A DNA stretch of 64,000 nucleotides, from positions 434,001-498,000 of the forward strand of contig NZ_CP097298.1 in the NCBI RefSeq assembly GCF_023503965.1, in the 5' to 3' direction. A program made the position numbers and the translations under genes. The notes beneath the pieces are model-generated. The model was not told the DNA's origin and searched no databases. It saw only the letters and a list, made by a program, of their open reading frames with translations. The DNA is from Brevundimonas albigilva. Its GTDB lineage: Bacteria; Pseudomonadota; Alphaproteobacteria; Caulobacterales; Caulobacteraceae. Numbering within the stretch: position 1 is the first letter of the stretch; each line of letters starts with the position of its first letter. Shown piece after piece: positions 33,881 through 44,204 of this stretch.

Positions 33881-33915
33881 GCCCCGCCCGGTCCGCCGCG
33901 GCGGGGCTTTTCTTT
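33881..33915 (+). terminator. rho-independent terminator after rplY
   Basis: Stem GCCCCGCC / GGCGGGGC (33881-33888 with 33900-33907) and an 11-base loop, followed by TTTTCTTT. It separates rplY from pth. Confidence 0.85.
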
Positions 33916-33942
33916 GACCGGCGCAGACGGCAAGAGGACGCC

Positions 33943-34563
33943 ATGATCATCATCGCGGGGCTCGGCAATCCGGGCGCGAAGTACGAAAAGAACCGGCACA
34001 ACATCGGCTTCATGGCGGCCGACGAGATCGCGCGCCGCTGGCGGTTCGGCGCCGAGCGGGCCAAGTTCCAGTCGATCGTCAGCGAAGGCGAGGTCGAGAC
34101 GGCCGAGGGCCCGGTCAAGGTCCTGCTGATGAAGCCCCAGACCTATATGAACGAAAGCGGCCGCGCGGTCGGCGAGGCGGCGCGCTTCTACAAGATCAAG
34201 CCCAGCGAAATCATCGTCTTCCACGACGAGATCGACCTGGCGCCCGGCCGCTTTCGCATGAAGACCGGGGGCGGCGCGGCCGGTCAGAACGGCATCCGCA
34301 GCCTGATCAGCCACCTGGGTCCCGACTTCCGCCGCGCCCGGATGGGCGTCGGCCATCCGGGCGACAAGCATCTGGTGATGCCCCACGTGCTGGGCGACTT
34401 CCACAAGGCCGAGCAGCCGTGGCTGAACGCCCTGCTCCAGGCCTGCGCCGACGCCCTGCCCTTCGCGGCCGTCGGCGACGACGAGCGGTATCAGGGCGAG
34501 GTCATGCGCCTGGCCCCCGCGCCGAAGTTCAGCCCCCGGCAGGCGGCGCGCGGCGAACTCTAA
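33943..34563 (+). CDS. pth: peptidyl-tRNA hydrolase
   Basis: Pth frees tRNA from peptidyl-tRNA that has dropped off ribosomes. It has GLGNPGAKYEKNRHNIGFMAAD with the catalytic His, PQTYMNESG, VFHDEIDLAPGRFRMKTGGGAAGQNGIRSL and the RMGVGHPG motif. The length of 206 residues is usual for alphaproteobacteria. It sits just after the rplY terminator with its own start. Confidence 0.97.
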   Translation: MIIIAGLGNPGAKYEKNRHNIGFMAADEIARRWRFGAERAKFQSIVSEGEVETAEGPVKVLLMKPQTYMNESGRAVGEAARFYKIKPSEIIVFHDEIDLAPGRFRMKTGGGAAGQNGIRSLISHLGPDFRRARMGVGHPGDKHLVMPHVLGDFHKAEQPWLNALLQACADALPFAAVGDDERYQGEVMRLAPAPKFSPRQAARGEL

Positions 34564-34602
34564 CGCCATCGGCGTGTTCCCCTTTCGCAAGGAGAACCCG
34601 CC

Positions 34603-34893
34603 ATGCCGACGAAGAAATGGTCCCAGCACGTCACGGAAACCAGCGACGCCCTGGACGTGAAGCCGCACCTGTTCGAATCCGACGATCCCAAGACGATCGC
34701 GCAGTCGCTGAAGCGCAGCGCCGAGCACAGCCATCGCCGGAAGGGCACGCCGTTCCAGTCGGCGATGTCCATGCTGACCTTCTACATAAACCGCGCGGGC
34801 CGAAATCTGCCGGACAAGCAGGTCGAGGTGCTGGAACGCGCCAAGGACGAGTTGCGCGAGGCGTTTGGACGCGCGCCCAAGGCGTCGCACTAG
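34603..34893 (+). CDS. DUF3175 protein, 96 aa
   Basis: The protein matches DUF3175 in layout: KKWSQHVTETSDALD at the start, DDPKTIAQSLKRSAE in the middle and FQSAMSMLTFYINRAGRNL, then a helical C-terminus (VEVLERAKDELREAFG). The family is widespread in soil bacteria and lacks a known role. No signal peptide or membrane segment. A good Shine-Dalgarno (AAGGAG) precedes the ATG. Confidence 0.85.
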   Translation: MPTKKWSQHVTETSDALDVKPHLFESDDPKTIAQSLKRSAEHSHRRKGTPFQSAMSMLTFYINRAGRNLPDKQVEVLERAKDELREAFGRAPKASH

Positions 34894-34925
34894 GCCTGGC
34901 GGCCGAAAGGCCCTAAAGGCGATCC

Positions 34926-35312
34926 GTGACCCGCAGCCAGGCCGACAATTGGTCCGTCGCCCGATCGCTCGCCTTCCTGGCGGCGGTGTTCGCGCTCGCG
35001 CTCGGCACCCTGCTGCCGTTCGCCGCCCTGGCGGCGGCGCGCCCGGGCCATCCGCTGGTCATCTGCTCGGCCGAGGGCCCGCAGACCATCCAGGTCGGCG
35101 GCGTCGACGGACCGGTCCGGAAGGACGTGGGGGCCAAGTGCGCCGCCTGCGTCGCGCCCCTGGCCGCCGCCCTGCCGGCGCCGCCCGCGCCGGAGCCTGC
35201 GCGCCTGATCCGCCGCCTGGAGGCCGCAGCCTATGCGCCCGCCGCCGCCAGCCCCCCGCCGCCGGCCCGCGCGCCGCCGCGCCCGCCCTCCACCGCCCCG
35301 CCCCACGCCTGA
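34926..35312 (+). CDS. DUF2946-like secreted protein, 128 aa
   Basis: A signal-like helix (SLAFLAAVFALALGTLLPFAALAAA) precedes VICSAEGPQTIQV and a KCAACVAPLAAALPAPP cysteine motif, with a Pro/Ala-rich tail. DUF2946 proteins of this layout are often encoded next to copper-type TonB receptors and PCu(A)C chaperones, as here, so a role in copper handling is inferred from context. The start is GTG 34926. Confidence 0.55.
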   Translation: MTRSQADNWSVARSLAFLAAVFALALGTLLPFAALAAARPGHPLVICSAEGPQTIQVGGVDGPVRKDVGAKCAACVAPLAAALPAPPAPEPARLIRRLEAAAYAPAAASPPPPARAPPRPPSTAPPHA

Positions 35313-35378
35313 AGCCGGACCCGTGAACCGCGCGCGGCCCCGCCGTGCGCCCGATCGACCCTGCCTTCGGGAACCCCC

Positions 35379-37472
35379 ATGTCTTTCACACCCCCCGCGG
35401 CGCCGTGCGCGCTGCTGGCCGCGGCGAGCCTCGCCGCCCCCGCCCATGCCCATGCCCTGGCCCAGGCCTCGGCCCAGGCCCTGCCCCCGGCCGCCTCGCC
35501 CGTCGCCGAAGTCGATTCGGTGATCGTCACCGGCGCGCGCAATCCCGACGATCCCGCCGTCGTGGCCGAGGCGCGCGATCGGCTGAGCCGCACGCCCGGC
35601 GCCGTCGCCGTCGTCGCCGCGGAAAGTTACGAGGACCGCTACGCCCTGGCCCTGTCCGACACCCTTCGCTCGGTGCCCGGCGTCTTCGCTCAGCGCCGCT
35701 GGGGCGAGGAGGTCCGGTTGTCGATCCGGGGCTCCGGCATCGGCCAGAGCGTGCATCTGCGGGGCGTCCTGCTGGCTCAGGACGGCGTGCCGATCAATGC
35801 GGCGGACGGCTTCGGCGAGTTCCAGGAACTTGATCCGCTGATCGCCCGCTACACCGAGGTGTACAAGGGCGGCAACGCCCTGCGCTTCGGGGGCGCGGCG
35901 CTGGGCGGGGCGATCAACGTCGTCACCCCCACCGGCCTGAACACGCCCTATGACAACCTGCTGCGGTTTGAGGCGGGATCGTTCGAGACCCGCCGCCTGC
36001 ACGCCGCCAGCGCGCGCCGTCACGGCGACTGGGACCTGTACGCGGCCGGGACCTGGTCGGGCGGCGACGGCTTCCGCGACCACCAGGAGGCCGACGGCAA
36101 ACGCCTGACGGTCAGCGTGGGGCGTCAGCTGGGCCAGGATCGCGAGGTGCGGCTGATCGTGCAGGGCAATGCGCTGGACCAGGACCTGTCGGCGGGGGCG
36201 ACGCAGAAGGATGCGTTGACCAATCCGCGCGCGGCGACGCCGGGCGCGGTGTCGTTCAACTATGGCCGCAACGTCGATTCCCTGCGCACCACGCTCCAGA
36301 CCCGCTGGCGCTTCAGCGACAGCCTGGTGTTCGAGGGCGGAATCTATGGCTCCGACCGGGACCTTTACCACCCGGTGCCGGTGGTGGTGGACAACCACTA
36401 TCGGACCTATGGCGGGTTCGGGCGGTTCGACTGGAACGGCCGGCTGATGGGCCTGCGCGCGGACGCCTTCGCCGGGGCCTACTACCGCACGGGCGATACG
36501 GACGCCCGGGTCTTCACCAACATCGGCGGCGGCCAGCGCGGGTTCAGGATCGGCGACACCCTGCAGCAGGCGTCCGGTTTGGACGTGTTCGCCGAAGGCC
36601 GCCTGTTCGTGACCGACCGCTTCGCCGTCATCGGCGGCGGCTCGTGGGGCCGGGCCGGGCGCGACCTCGACAACCATCTGAACCCGGCGAACGACGCCGA
36701 CACGACCTACGACTGGTTCGCCCCGCGCATCGGCCTGCTGTGGGAGGACGACAATGGATCGCAGGTCTATGCCAACCTGACCCGATCGGTGGAGCCGCCC
36801 AGCTTCTACGACCTGGTCCAGAGCCCGGTTCCGCAGTTCGTGCCGCTGGACGAACAGAAGGCCTGGACCGCCGAGATCGGCGCGCGCGGCCGGCGGGGCC
36901 CCTTCCGGTACGACATCTCGGCCTATCGCGCCGCGCTGAAGGGCGAACTGCTGAACTATGTCGTGACCGCCGACATTCCGGCCGCGACCTTCAACGCCGG
37001 CGACACCGTGCACCAGGGGATCGAGGCCGGCCTGGACTGGCGGTTGATGGAGGGGGGACCGGGACGCCTGACCCTGCGCCAGACCTATACCTGGTCCGAC
37101 TTCTTCTTCGACGGCGATCCCGTCTATGGGGACAACCGGCTGCCGATCATCCCGGAGCACGCCTATCGCGCCGAACTGAAATACGATCATCCGGCCGGCT
37201 GGTTCGTCGCGCCGGCGGTCGAGTGGGTTCCGCGCGACATCCACGTGGACTACGCCAACACGGTCAAATACCCCGGCTACGCCACGCTGTCGCTGAACGC
37301 GGGGATCGACCTGCCCCGCGGCGTGACCGTCTTCGCCGACCTGCGCAACCTGACCAACGAGAAATACATCTCGAACGCGGGCGCGGTCGTGGACGGCGTC
37401 ACGGGGGCGCAGGATGTCTATCAGCCGGGCGAAGGCCGGGCGGCGTTTGTCGGCATGAGGGTGACGTGGTGA
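35379..37472 (+). CDS. TonB-dependent receptor of a probable copper cluster, 697 aa
   Basis: An outer-membrane barrel with plug: signal peptide, TonB-box-like VDSVIVTGARN near residue 45, plug motifs SVPGVFAQRRWGEEVRLSIRGSG and YKGGNALRFGGAALGGAINVVTP, and a barrel ending GRAAFVGMRVTW. The N-terminus contains AHAHALAQ. Its stop overlaps the start of the PepSY gene, and the cluster order DUF2946-like, receptor, PepSY, PCu(A)C resembles copper-uptake loci. The substrate is not proven by sequence. Confidence 0.85.
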   Translation: MSFTPPAAPCALLAAASLAAPAHAHALAQASAQALPPAASPVAEVDSVIVTGARNPDDPAVVAEARDRLSRTPGAVAVVAAESYEDRYALALSDTLRSVPGVFAQRRWGEEVRLSIRGSGIGQSVHLRGVLLAQDGVPINAADGFGEFQELDPLIARYTEVYKGGNALRFGGAALGGAINVVTPTGLNTPYDNLLRFEAGSFETRRLHAASARRHGDWDLYAAGTWSGGDGFRDHQEADGKRLTVSVGRQLGQDREVRLIVQGNALDQDLSAGATQKDALTNPRAATPGAVSFNYGRNVDSLRTTLQTRWRFSDSLVFEGGIYGSDRDLYHPVPVVVDNHYRTYGGFGRFDWNGRLMGLRADAFAGAYYRTGDTDARVFTNIGGGQRGFRIGDTLQQASGLDVFAEGRLFVTDRFAVIGGGSWGRAGRDLDNHLNPANDADTTYDWFAPRIGLLWEDDNGSQVYANLTRSVEPPSFYDLVQSPVPQFVPLDEQKAWTAEIGARGRRGPFRYDISAYRAALKGELLNYVVTADIPAATFNAGDTVHQGIEAGLDWRLMEGGPGRLTLRQTYTWSDFFFDGDPVYGDNRLPIIPEHAYRAELKYDHPAGWFVAPAVEWVPRDIHVDYANTVKYPGYATLSLNAGIDLPRGVTVFADLRNLTNEKYISNAGAVVDGVTGAQDVYQPGEGRAAFVGMRVTW

Positions 37473-38836
37473 GCGCGACCGAAAACCCGGCGTCCGGAGA
37501 CCTGTCCGGCGCCTACCGGGCCGTCTGGCGCTGGCATTTCTATGCGGGCGTGCTGGTCATGCCCTTCCTGATGCTGCTGGCGCTGACGGGGGGCCTCTAT
37601 CTGTTCAAGGACGAGATCGACCAGACGGTCTATCGCTCCCTGATCCAGGTTCCGGCGCGCGCGGCCCAGGCGGACCCGGACGCCTGGGCCGCGGCGGCGG
37701 CGCAGGCGGGCGGCGGCCGCGCGGCGAACGTGCTGCTTCCGGCGGCGCGGGACCAGGCCGTGCGGGTCCGGGTCGACCGCGCCGACGGATCGCAACGAAC
37801 CGTCTTCGTCGACCCCCACACCGCCCGCGTCACCGGCGTGACGGCCTATGGCGGCGTCACCGAAACGATCAAGCGGCTGCACTCGCTCAGCCTGTTCGGC
37901 CCGGCGATGAACCTGGTGGTCGAGATCGTCGCCGGCTGGGCCGTCATCCTGTTCGCCACGGGGCTTTATCTGTGGTGGCCGAGGGGGCGGGCGGGCGTGG
38001 CGGTCCTGGCGCCCAGGACAGGCGACGCGCGACGGCGGCCGTTCTGGCGCGACCTGCACGCCCTGACCGGCTTCTACGTCGGCGGGGTGGTGCTGTTCCT
38101 GGCGGTGACGGGAATGCCGTGGTCGGCCGTCTGGGGCGACCGATTCCTGAACCTGATGCGCGAGAGCGGCCTGGGTCGCCCGCCCGCCCCGGCCGCCGCC
38201 AGCGCCTGGAGCCACGCCAAGCCGCACGACACGCCCGCCGGCGTGGGCTGGACGATGGAGCACGCCGTCATGCCCGGCCCCATGGCCCACGATCCCAGCC
38301 TGGGCCGCGTCGTCGCCACGGCGGACGCCGGCGGCCTGCCCCGACCCTATATCGTCAACATCCCCCAGAGCCCCGACCTGGCCTGGACGGTGGCGCGCCA
38401 GACGCGCAGGGCCGAGGACGCCCGCACCCTGTACGTCGACGGCCAGACCGGCGCGGTGAGGGCCGACATCCGCTGGAGCCAGTTCGGCGTCGGCGCCAAG
38501 GCCTTCGAATGGGGCGTCGCCGTGCACCAGGGCCTGCAGTACGGCCAGATCAACCGCATCGTCATGCTGCTGGGCTGCGTCGGCGTCTGGGTCCTGGCGA
38601 TCAGCGGGCTGGTCATGTGGTGGAAGCGCCGCCCGCCCAGCCTGTCGCGCGCGCGCCTTGGCCAGGTGCGCCTGGGCGCCCCGCCCGCGCCGCCCGGCCC
38701 GCGCGTCCGCGCCGCGGTGCTGGGCATCGTCATTCCGCTATCGATCCTCTATCCCCTGACCGGCTTGAGCCTGATCGCCGCCTTGTCCCTGGACTGGGCG
38801 ATGCGACGGTTGCGCGCCCGGTCCGTCATCGCCTGA
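37469..38836 (+). CDS. PepSY-associated TM-helix protein, 455 aa
   Basis: Four or more membrane helices alternate with periplasmic loops: helix 1 with WRWHFYAGVLVMPFLMLLALTGGLYLFKDEID, then VVEIVAGWAVILFATGLYLWWPRG, LHALTGFYVGGVVLFLAVTG, and IVMLLGCVGVWVLAISGLVMWWKRRP. The His residues in WRWHFYAG, KRLHSL, DLHALTG and VAVHQGLQ, in membrane or near it, are typical of PepSY_TM proteins, thought to be ferric or cupric reductases beside TonB receptors. GTG 37469 overlaps the receptor stop. A metal-reducing role is family inference. Confidence 0.85.
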   Translation: MSATENPASGDLSGAYRAVWRWHFYAGVLVMPFLMLLALTGGLYLFKDEIDQTVYRSLIQVPARAAQADPDAWAAAAAQAGGGRAANVLLPAARDQAVRVRVDRADGSQRTVFVDPHTARVTGVTAYGGVTETIKRLHSLSLFGPAMNLVVEIVAGWAVILFATGLYLWWPRGRAGVAVLAPRTGDARRRPFWRDLHALTGFYVGGVVLFLAVTGMPWSAVWGDRFLNLMRESGLGRPPAPAAASAWSHAKPHDTPAGVGWTMEHAVMPGPMAHDPSLGRVVATADAGGLPRPYIVNIPQSPDLAWTVARQTRRAEDARTLYVDGQTGAVRADIRWSQFGVGAKAFEWGVAVHQGLQYGQINRIVMLLGCVGVWVLAISGLVMWWKRRPPSLSRARLGQVRLGAPPAPPGPRVRAAVLGIVIPLSILYPLTGLSLIAALSLDWAMRRLRARSVIA

Positions 38837-38850
38837 AAGGAGACCCGACC

Positions 38851-39338
38851 ATGAAACGCCTTCTCATCCTGGCCGCCGCCCCGCTCGCGCTCGCGGCCTG
38901 CGGGCCCGCCGCCCAGCCCGCCGCCGAGAGCCCGCCCGCCGCGGATCAGGCCGCCGCCGTCGTCGTGACCGACGCCTGGTGTCGCGCGACGCCGAACGGC
39001 GCGCGGGCCGGCGGATGCTTCGCCACCTTCACCGCCCGCACCGACGACCGGTTGACCGGCGGCTCCACCCCCGCGCCGCCCAGCTTCAGATCCACGAGAT
39101 GACCACCGAGGGCGGCATGATGAAGATGGGCCCGATCGAGGGCGGCCTGCCCCTGCCGGCCGGCCAGGCCGTCGCCCTGGCGCCGGGCGGAAACCACATC
39201 ATGCTGATGGAGTTGACCCAGCCGCTGACCGACGGAGAGACCGTGCCCCTGACGCTGTCCTTCGCCGCGGCGCCGGCCGTGACCGTGCAGGCCCAGGTCC
39301 GCCGGGTCACGCCGGGCGGCGACGGCCACCACGGCTAG
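38851..39338 (+). CDS. PCu(A)C periplasmic copper chaperone (frameshifted)
   Basis: A lipoprotein-type signal (LLILAAAPLALAAC) leads to AVVVTDAWCRATPNGARAGGCFATFTA. The frame breaks near 39070-39080; one added base restores the continuation into LQIHEMTTEGGMMKMGPIEG and GGNHIMLM. This is the H/M copper site (His-Met-xn-Met-xn-HxM) that binds Cu(I) for cytochrome oxidase assembly. Repaired length about 162 residues. A strong AAAGGAG ribosome site precedes ATG 38851. Confidence 0.85.
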
Positions 39339-39425
39339 GGCGTCCTGCGTCATGCGGTCCGGGCGAAATATCTGAACCTTGGCCGCATGACAGCCGTTGG
39401 GAGGGGACGTCTCTGGAGTCCCCTC

Positions 39426-41655
39426 ATGTCCTTTCGCAAAGACCGCCTGTCCCGCCCCATCTATCACTGGGCCAAGACCGTCCTGCCCGAGATGTCGGCG
39501 ACCGAGGCCGAGGCCATCGAGGCGGGCGACGTCTGGTGGGACGCCGAACTGTTCACCGGCGCGCCGGACTGGGAGGCCTTCCTCGACATTCCGCCCGCCG
39601 AGCTGACCGAAGCCGAGCAGGCCTTCATCGACGGCCCGGTCGAGCGGCTGTGCGCCATGCTGGACGACTGGAAGATCACCTGGGAGGACCAGGATCTGCC
39701 GCCGGAGGTCTGGGCCTTCCTGAAGCGCGAACGCTTTTTCGGCATGATCATCCCGAAACGCTATGGCGGGCTGGAGTTCTCGGCCTACGCCCATTCCGAA
39801 GTCGTCCGGAAGATTTCGACCCGCTCCACCTCCGCCGCCGTCACGGTGATGGTGCCGAACTCGCTAGGGCCGGGCGAACTGCTGATGCAGTTCGGCACGG
39901 ACGAGCAGCGCGATCACTGGCTGCCGCGCCTGGCCAACGGCCGTGAAATCCCGGCCTTCGGCCTGACCAGCCCCGAGGCCGGTTCCGACGCCGCCTCCAT
40001 GACCGACGAGGGCGTGATCTGCGAGGGCGAATATCAGGGCCGCAAGGTGCTGGGGATGCGGCTGAACTGGAGAAAGCGCTACATCACCCTGGGCCCGATC
40101 TCGACCGTGCTGGGGCTGGCGTTCAAGCTGCGCGACCCGGACGGCCTCCTGGGCGGCGAGGAGAACCTGGGCATCACCGTCGCCCTGGTCCCGACCGACA
40201 CCCCGGGCGTGACCATCGGCCGTCGGCACCTGCCGTCGATGCAGGCCTTCATCAACGGGCCGAACGAGGGTCATGACGTCTTCCTGCCGCTGGACGCCGT
40301 CCTGGGCGGACGCGAGCGGATCGGCCAGGGCTGGATGATGCTGAACGCCGCGCTGGCGGCCGGGCGGGGCATCTCCCTGCCCTCGCTGTCGTCGGCCGGC
40401 GCGGCCCTGGCGGCGCGCACCACCGGAGCCTACGCCCGCGTGCGCCAGCAGTTCCGCATCCCCATCGGCGAGTTCGAGGGCGTGCAGGAGCGCCTGGCCC
40501 GCATCGCCGCCAACGCCTATCTGCTGGACGCCGCGCGGCGCTTCACCTGTTCCGGCCTGGCGCTGGGGCATCACCCGTCCGTCGTCTCGGCCATCATGAA
40601 GCATGGCGCGACCGAGCGGATGCGGGTGGCCGCCAACGACGCCATGGACGTCCACGCCGGCAAGGCGGTGATCGACGGGCCGAACAACTATCTGGGCAAC
40701 TTCTATCGCGCCGTGCCGGTGGGCATCACGGTCGAGGGCGCCAACATCCTGACGCGCAGCCTGATCGTCTTCGGCCAGGGGGCGATCCGCGCCCATCCCT
40801 ATATCCTGAAGGAAATGCAGGCCCTGGCCGAGCAGGACGTGGAGAAGGGCCTGGCCCAATTCGACGCCGTCTTCTGGACCCACGTCGTCCACACCCTGCG
40901 CACCGCGCGCCGCGCCTTTACCAGCGCCTGGACCGACGGGCTGTTGGGCGAGGCGCCGACCGGGGGCGGCGCGCCGCTACTATCGCCGCATGGGCCGCTA
41001 CGCCGCCGCCTTCGCCCTGGCCTCGGACATGGCGCTGCTGACCATGGGCGGATCGCTGAAGCGGCGCGAGATGCTGTCGGCCCGCTTCGGCGACATCCTG
41101 TCCGAACTCTACATGATGAGCGCCGCCCTGAAGCGCTGGGAGGACGAGGGCCGCCAGGCCGAGGACCTGCCGCTGCTGGACTATGTGATGCAGGACGGCT
41201 TCCTGACCATCGAGCGGCGGCTGAAGGAAATCCTGGACAACTTCCCCAACCGTCCGGCCGCCTGGCTGCTGAAGGTGTTCGTGCTGCCGTTCGGGGTCAT
41301 CCGCACCGGGCCGCGCGATCACACCGTGCGCGCCTGCGCCCGCCTGATCCTGGAGCCGTCGGCGACGCGCGACCGCCTGACCGAGGGGGTCTATATCGGC
41401 GACGAGGCGGTGGGCCGGCTGGAGCAGGCCTTCGACCTGGTGGTGCGGACCCAGCCGATCCACGACCGGCTGAGGGCGCGTCGCATCCGCGATTGGCGCA
41501 CGGCGGCCGAACAGGGCCTGCTGACGCCCGAGGAGATGGCGCTGCTGAAGGACGCCGACGACGCCGTCGCCGACGTGGTCGCGGTGGACGACTTCGCCCC
41601 GGAAGACCTGGCGCGGGGCGCCCGTCCCCGCTCCGTCCCCCATGCGGCCGAATAG
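39426..41655 (+). CDS. fadE: acyl-CoA dehydrogenase FadE (frameshifted)
   Basis: The first step of fatty-acid beta-oxidation, an FAD enzyme. The N-terminal ACAD region has GDVWWDAELFTGAPDW, FFGMIIPKRYGGLEFSAYAHSEVV, FGLTSPEAGSDAASM and GIAANAYLLDAARR-like helices; the C-terminal DUF1974 region has DMALLTMGGSLKRREMLSARFGDILSELY. The two parts are in different frames, joined near 40961-40976, where one base restores GGGARRYYRRMGRYAAAFALAS. ATG 39426 follows GGAG; ATG 39387 is an alternative. Repaired length about 743 residues, close to FadE. Confidence 0.88.
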
Positions 41656-41658
41656 CGC

Positions 41659-42123
41659 CTAGCGCGAGACGAGCGAGCCTTCGACCGTCAGGGTCGCGTC
41701 GGCGTTCTCGACCACGCTGAGGCTCTGGACCTCGACGCCCTTGTCATGAAGGGCCGACAGCCAGCCGAAGGCGGCGGCCGTCTGGACGCCGGTCAGGCTG
41801 AAGCCCAGGGCGCCGTCCGCGGCCATGCCCATCACCGGCGTGACGCCCGCCTGGGCGCTGGCCGCGTCGACCGCCGCGCGGATGTCGCCGGCGGCCGCCG
41901 CCTCCGACGGCGCCCGCTGGGCTGCGCGCTGGACCAGGATCAGGGCGTTCTCGGCGCGAAACCGATCGCGCGCGGCCGCTTCCCGCCACGCCCAGGCGGG
42001 GCGCACCACCGCCAGCCAGACCAGCACCGCCAGCACGGCCAGTCCCATCACGGCCAGCATCCGCTGCTCGCGCAGGGTGCGACCCTCCCACCAGGCCAGG
42101 GCCGTCGACGTCAGGCGGTTCAT
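41659..42123 (-). CDS. gspM: type II secretion protein GspM
   Basis: The smallest inner-membrane platform protein of the T2SS: a short basic start, one membrane helix (about residues 20-43, EQRMLAVMGLAVLAVLVWLAVVRPAW) and a periplasmic ferredoxin-like domain. It begins within the ATGA overlap with gspL and is the last gene of the operon. Identification is partly positional; the layout agrees. Confidence 0.8.
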   Translation of the reverse strand: MNRLTSTALAWWEGRTLREQRMLAVMGLAVLAVLVWLAVVRPAWAWREAAARDRFRAENALILVQRAAQRAPSEAAAAGDIRAAVDAASAQAGVTPVMGMAADGALGFSLTGVQTAAAFGWLSALHDKGVEVQSLSVVENADATLTVEGSLVSR

Positions 42124-43225
42124 GCCGGGCCTCCCACGATGACTTCGCTGACCACGCGGCCGCCGTCCTCGACCGTGCTGGTGTCCGACAGGCCGAGGCC
42201 GCCCGCCTCCACGGCGGCGCGCAGGGCGTCCAGATCCTGGAACGCCGGATAGCTGACGGTGGCGCGCAGGCCCTGCTCGGGGTCGGCCGACAGGCCGTCC
42301 AGCTCGGCGCCCTCCACCTGCTCGACGGCGGCGAACAGCGCCGCGGCGCCCGCGGTGAAGCCGCCGGGCGGCGGCGCCACGGACAGACGCCGCTGAATCT
42401 CGCCGATCGGATCGTCGGCGCGCGCCGCCTCGGGCCAGGTCTCGGCGATCAGGGCGCGGGTTCGCCGGTCCGCGCGGTCGGCGGCCAGACTGTCGCGCGC
42501 GGCGTGCGCCAAGGTCAGCACCAGGGGCGAAGCGACCACCGCCGCCGCCAGCACGGCCGCCAGCCGCCAGCCGCCCCGAGACGCCGCGCGGGGCCGGACC
42601 AGGGCGGTCAGCAGATCGACGGGCGGATGGAGAGCCGTCGCCGCCAGCCGGTCCTCGACCGCTTCCTGGCCGTCGATCCAGGTCACGCGCCGGTCGCCGG
42701 CCACCGCCGCAACCAGGTCGGCCTGCACCGAGGCGGCGAAGGCCCCGCCCCGCAAGGCGACGTCGCCGCCATAGCGGATGGCGTTCAGCTGGCCCTCGGC
42801 TTCGGGAACCGGCGGCGTGAGGCAGTCGGGAACCAGGGCCGCCGGCTGGACGCCCAGCGCCCGCAGATAGTCGAGCCAGGCTTCCAGCAGCACGCTCGAC
42901 ACGGCCGCGACCAGGCGCGGGCCGCCGTCCGGCCCGGTCGGCCCCAGGGCCACGGCCAGACGCTCGGGATCGCCCGCCAGTTCGCCCTTCAGGGCCCAGC
43001 GCGCGGCGGCCCGCACCTGGTTGGCGCCGCCGACCGGCAGGTCCAGCCAACGCACCAGCACGTCCGCGCCGGGCGCCACCGCCACGGTGCGAAGGTCCGG
43101 CGTCGGATCCGGCGCCTCCAGGCTCAGCGATCCGCGCTGCAGCACGCGCCCGCGCGGGTCGACGATCAGGAAGGGCGCCGGCAGGGCGCCGTGGGCGGAA
43201 TCAGGACGAGGCGGGTCTGGGTCAT
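42120..43225 (-). CDS. gspL: type II secretion protein GspL (frameshifted near start)
   Basis: GspL couples the ATPase GspE to the pseudopilus. It has a cytoplasmic actin-like part (about residues 1-230, with VRWLDLPVGGANQVRAAARWALKGEL), one membrane helix (WRLAAVLAAAVVASPLVLTLA) and a periplasmic domain. ATG 43225 overlaps the gspK stop and begins MTQTRLVLIPP; the frame then breaks near 43196 and one base restores HGALPAPFLIVDPRGRVLQRG. The frame could also be read from an ATG 100 bases upstream inside gspK, but this lacks a ribosome site. Confidence 0.85.
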
Positions 43226-44204
43226 TCTTCAGGAATCCAGCGTCGGATGACGGTGCGCACGCCGCCGTCGGGGGCGGCGTAGAGAAGGGCGGTGCGGACC
43301 GCGCGGGCGCCGCCGTAGTCGACATCGACGCGCAGGTCGAAAAAGCGGGTCAGCAGGGACGCCTGGCCGCGCATGGTCTCGTCGGCCGCCACGCCGCGCA
43401 GGGCGGGCTGGGCCCAGAAGGCGTCCATCGTGGCCCAGCCGCCGGGCGGCCGCGCCGCGATCGCGGCCTTGGCCTGGTTCAGCCCCAGGGCGCCGCCGGT
43501 CATCATGACCAGCAGGGGCGCCTGCTCCGCCGTCAGGGTGTTCAGGTTGATCGGCGACACGCCGCTGACCGGCAGGGCGCAGATCAGCGGGCGCAGGCGG
43601 CGATAGAGCGCCTCGTCCATGCCGGCCACGGCGCGCATCTCGCTGACGTCGGCCAGCATGACGCCGCCGGTGCGGTACGGCGTGGCCAGGCCGGCGTAGC
43701 GCGCGTCCTCTCCCCGCCCGGCGAGACGTCGGCGTCGCCGTCCATCCAGTCGGTCAGGGCCCCCGCCAGCGCCGTCATCCGGCCCCGAGGCGCGCCCAGC
43801 GCGGCGCCCAGGGCCACGAAGCGCGCCTGGGCCTCCGGATTGGCGACCAGATCCTCGTCCTGGCCCACCACCAGGCTGTTCAGGTTGAAACAGGCCTGGC
43901 CGTCGGTCACGACCGCCCGGATCGAGCCCTCGTCGATCGGAAAATCGAGCACGCGCCCGTTCCAGCGCGGCTCCAGCGGGGTGCGGGCGGGATCGACGGC
44001 CATCAGGTCGGCGATCTGGCGGCGCGCCAGGGCCTCGGCGCCGGCGGCGTACCACTGGGCCTGCGCCTGCGTCTCCACATTGGTGGTCCGGCGCACGGAA
44101 AAGCGGATGTCGTCCAGGATCAGCACGGCCACCGCCGCCATCACCGCCACCAGCAGCAGCACGGTCAGAAGGGCCATCCCCTGTCTGTCGGCCGCGCGCC
44201 TCAT
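43222..44204 (-). CDS. gspK: type II secretion minor pseudopilin GspK (frameshifted)
   Basis: The tip pseudopilin. The prepilin segment is MRRAADRQG-MALLTVLLLVAVMAAVAVLIL without the Glu5 of the other pseudopilins, the GspK hallmark. The mature domain has a long alpha insert (GQACFNLNSLVVG, VSPINLNTLTAEQAPLLVMM). The frame breaks near 43708-43712 in a GAG run; repair restores GEDARYAGLATPYRTGGVM. The start overlaps the gspJ stop and the end overlaps the gspL start. Confidence 0.87.
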
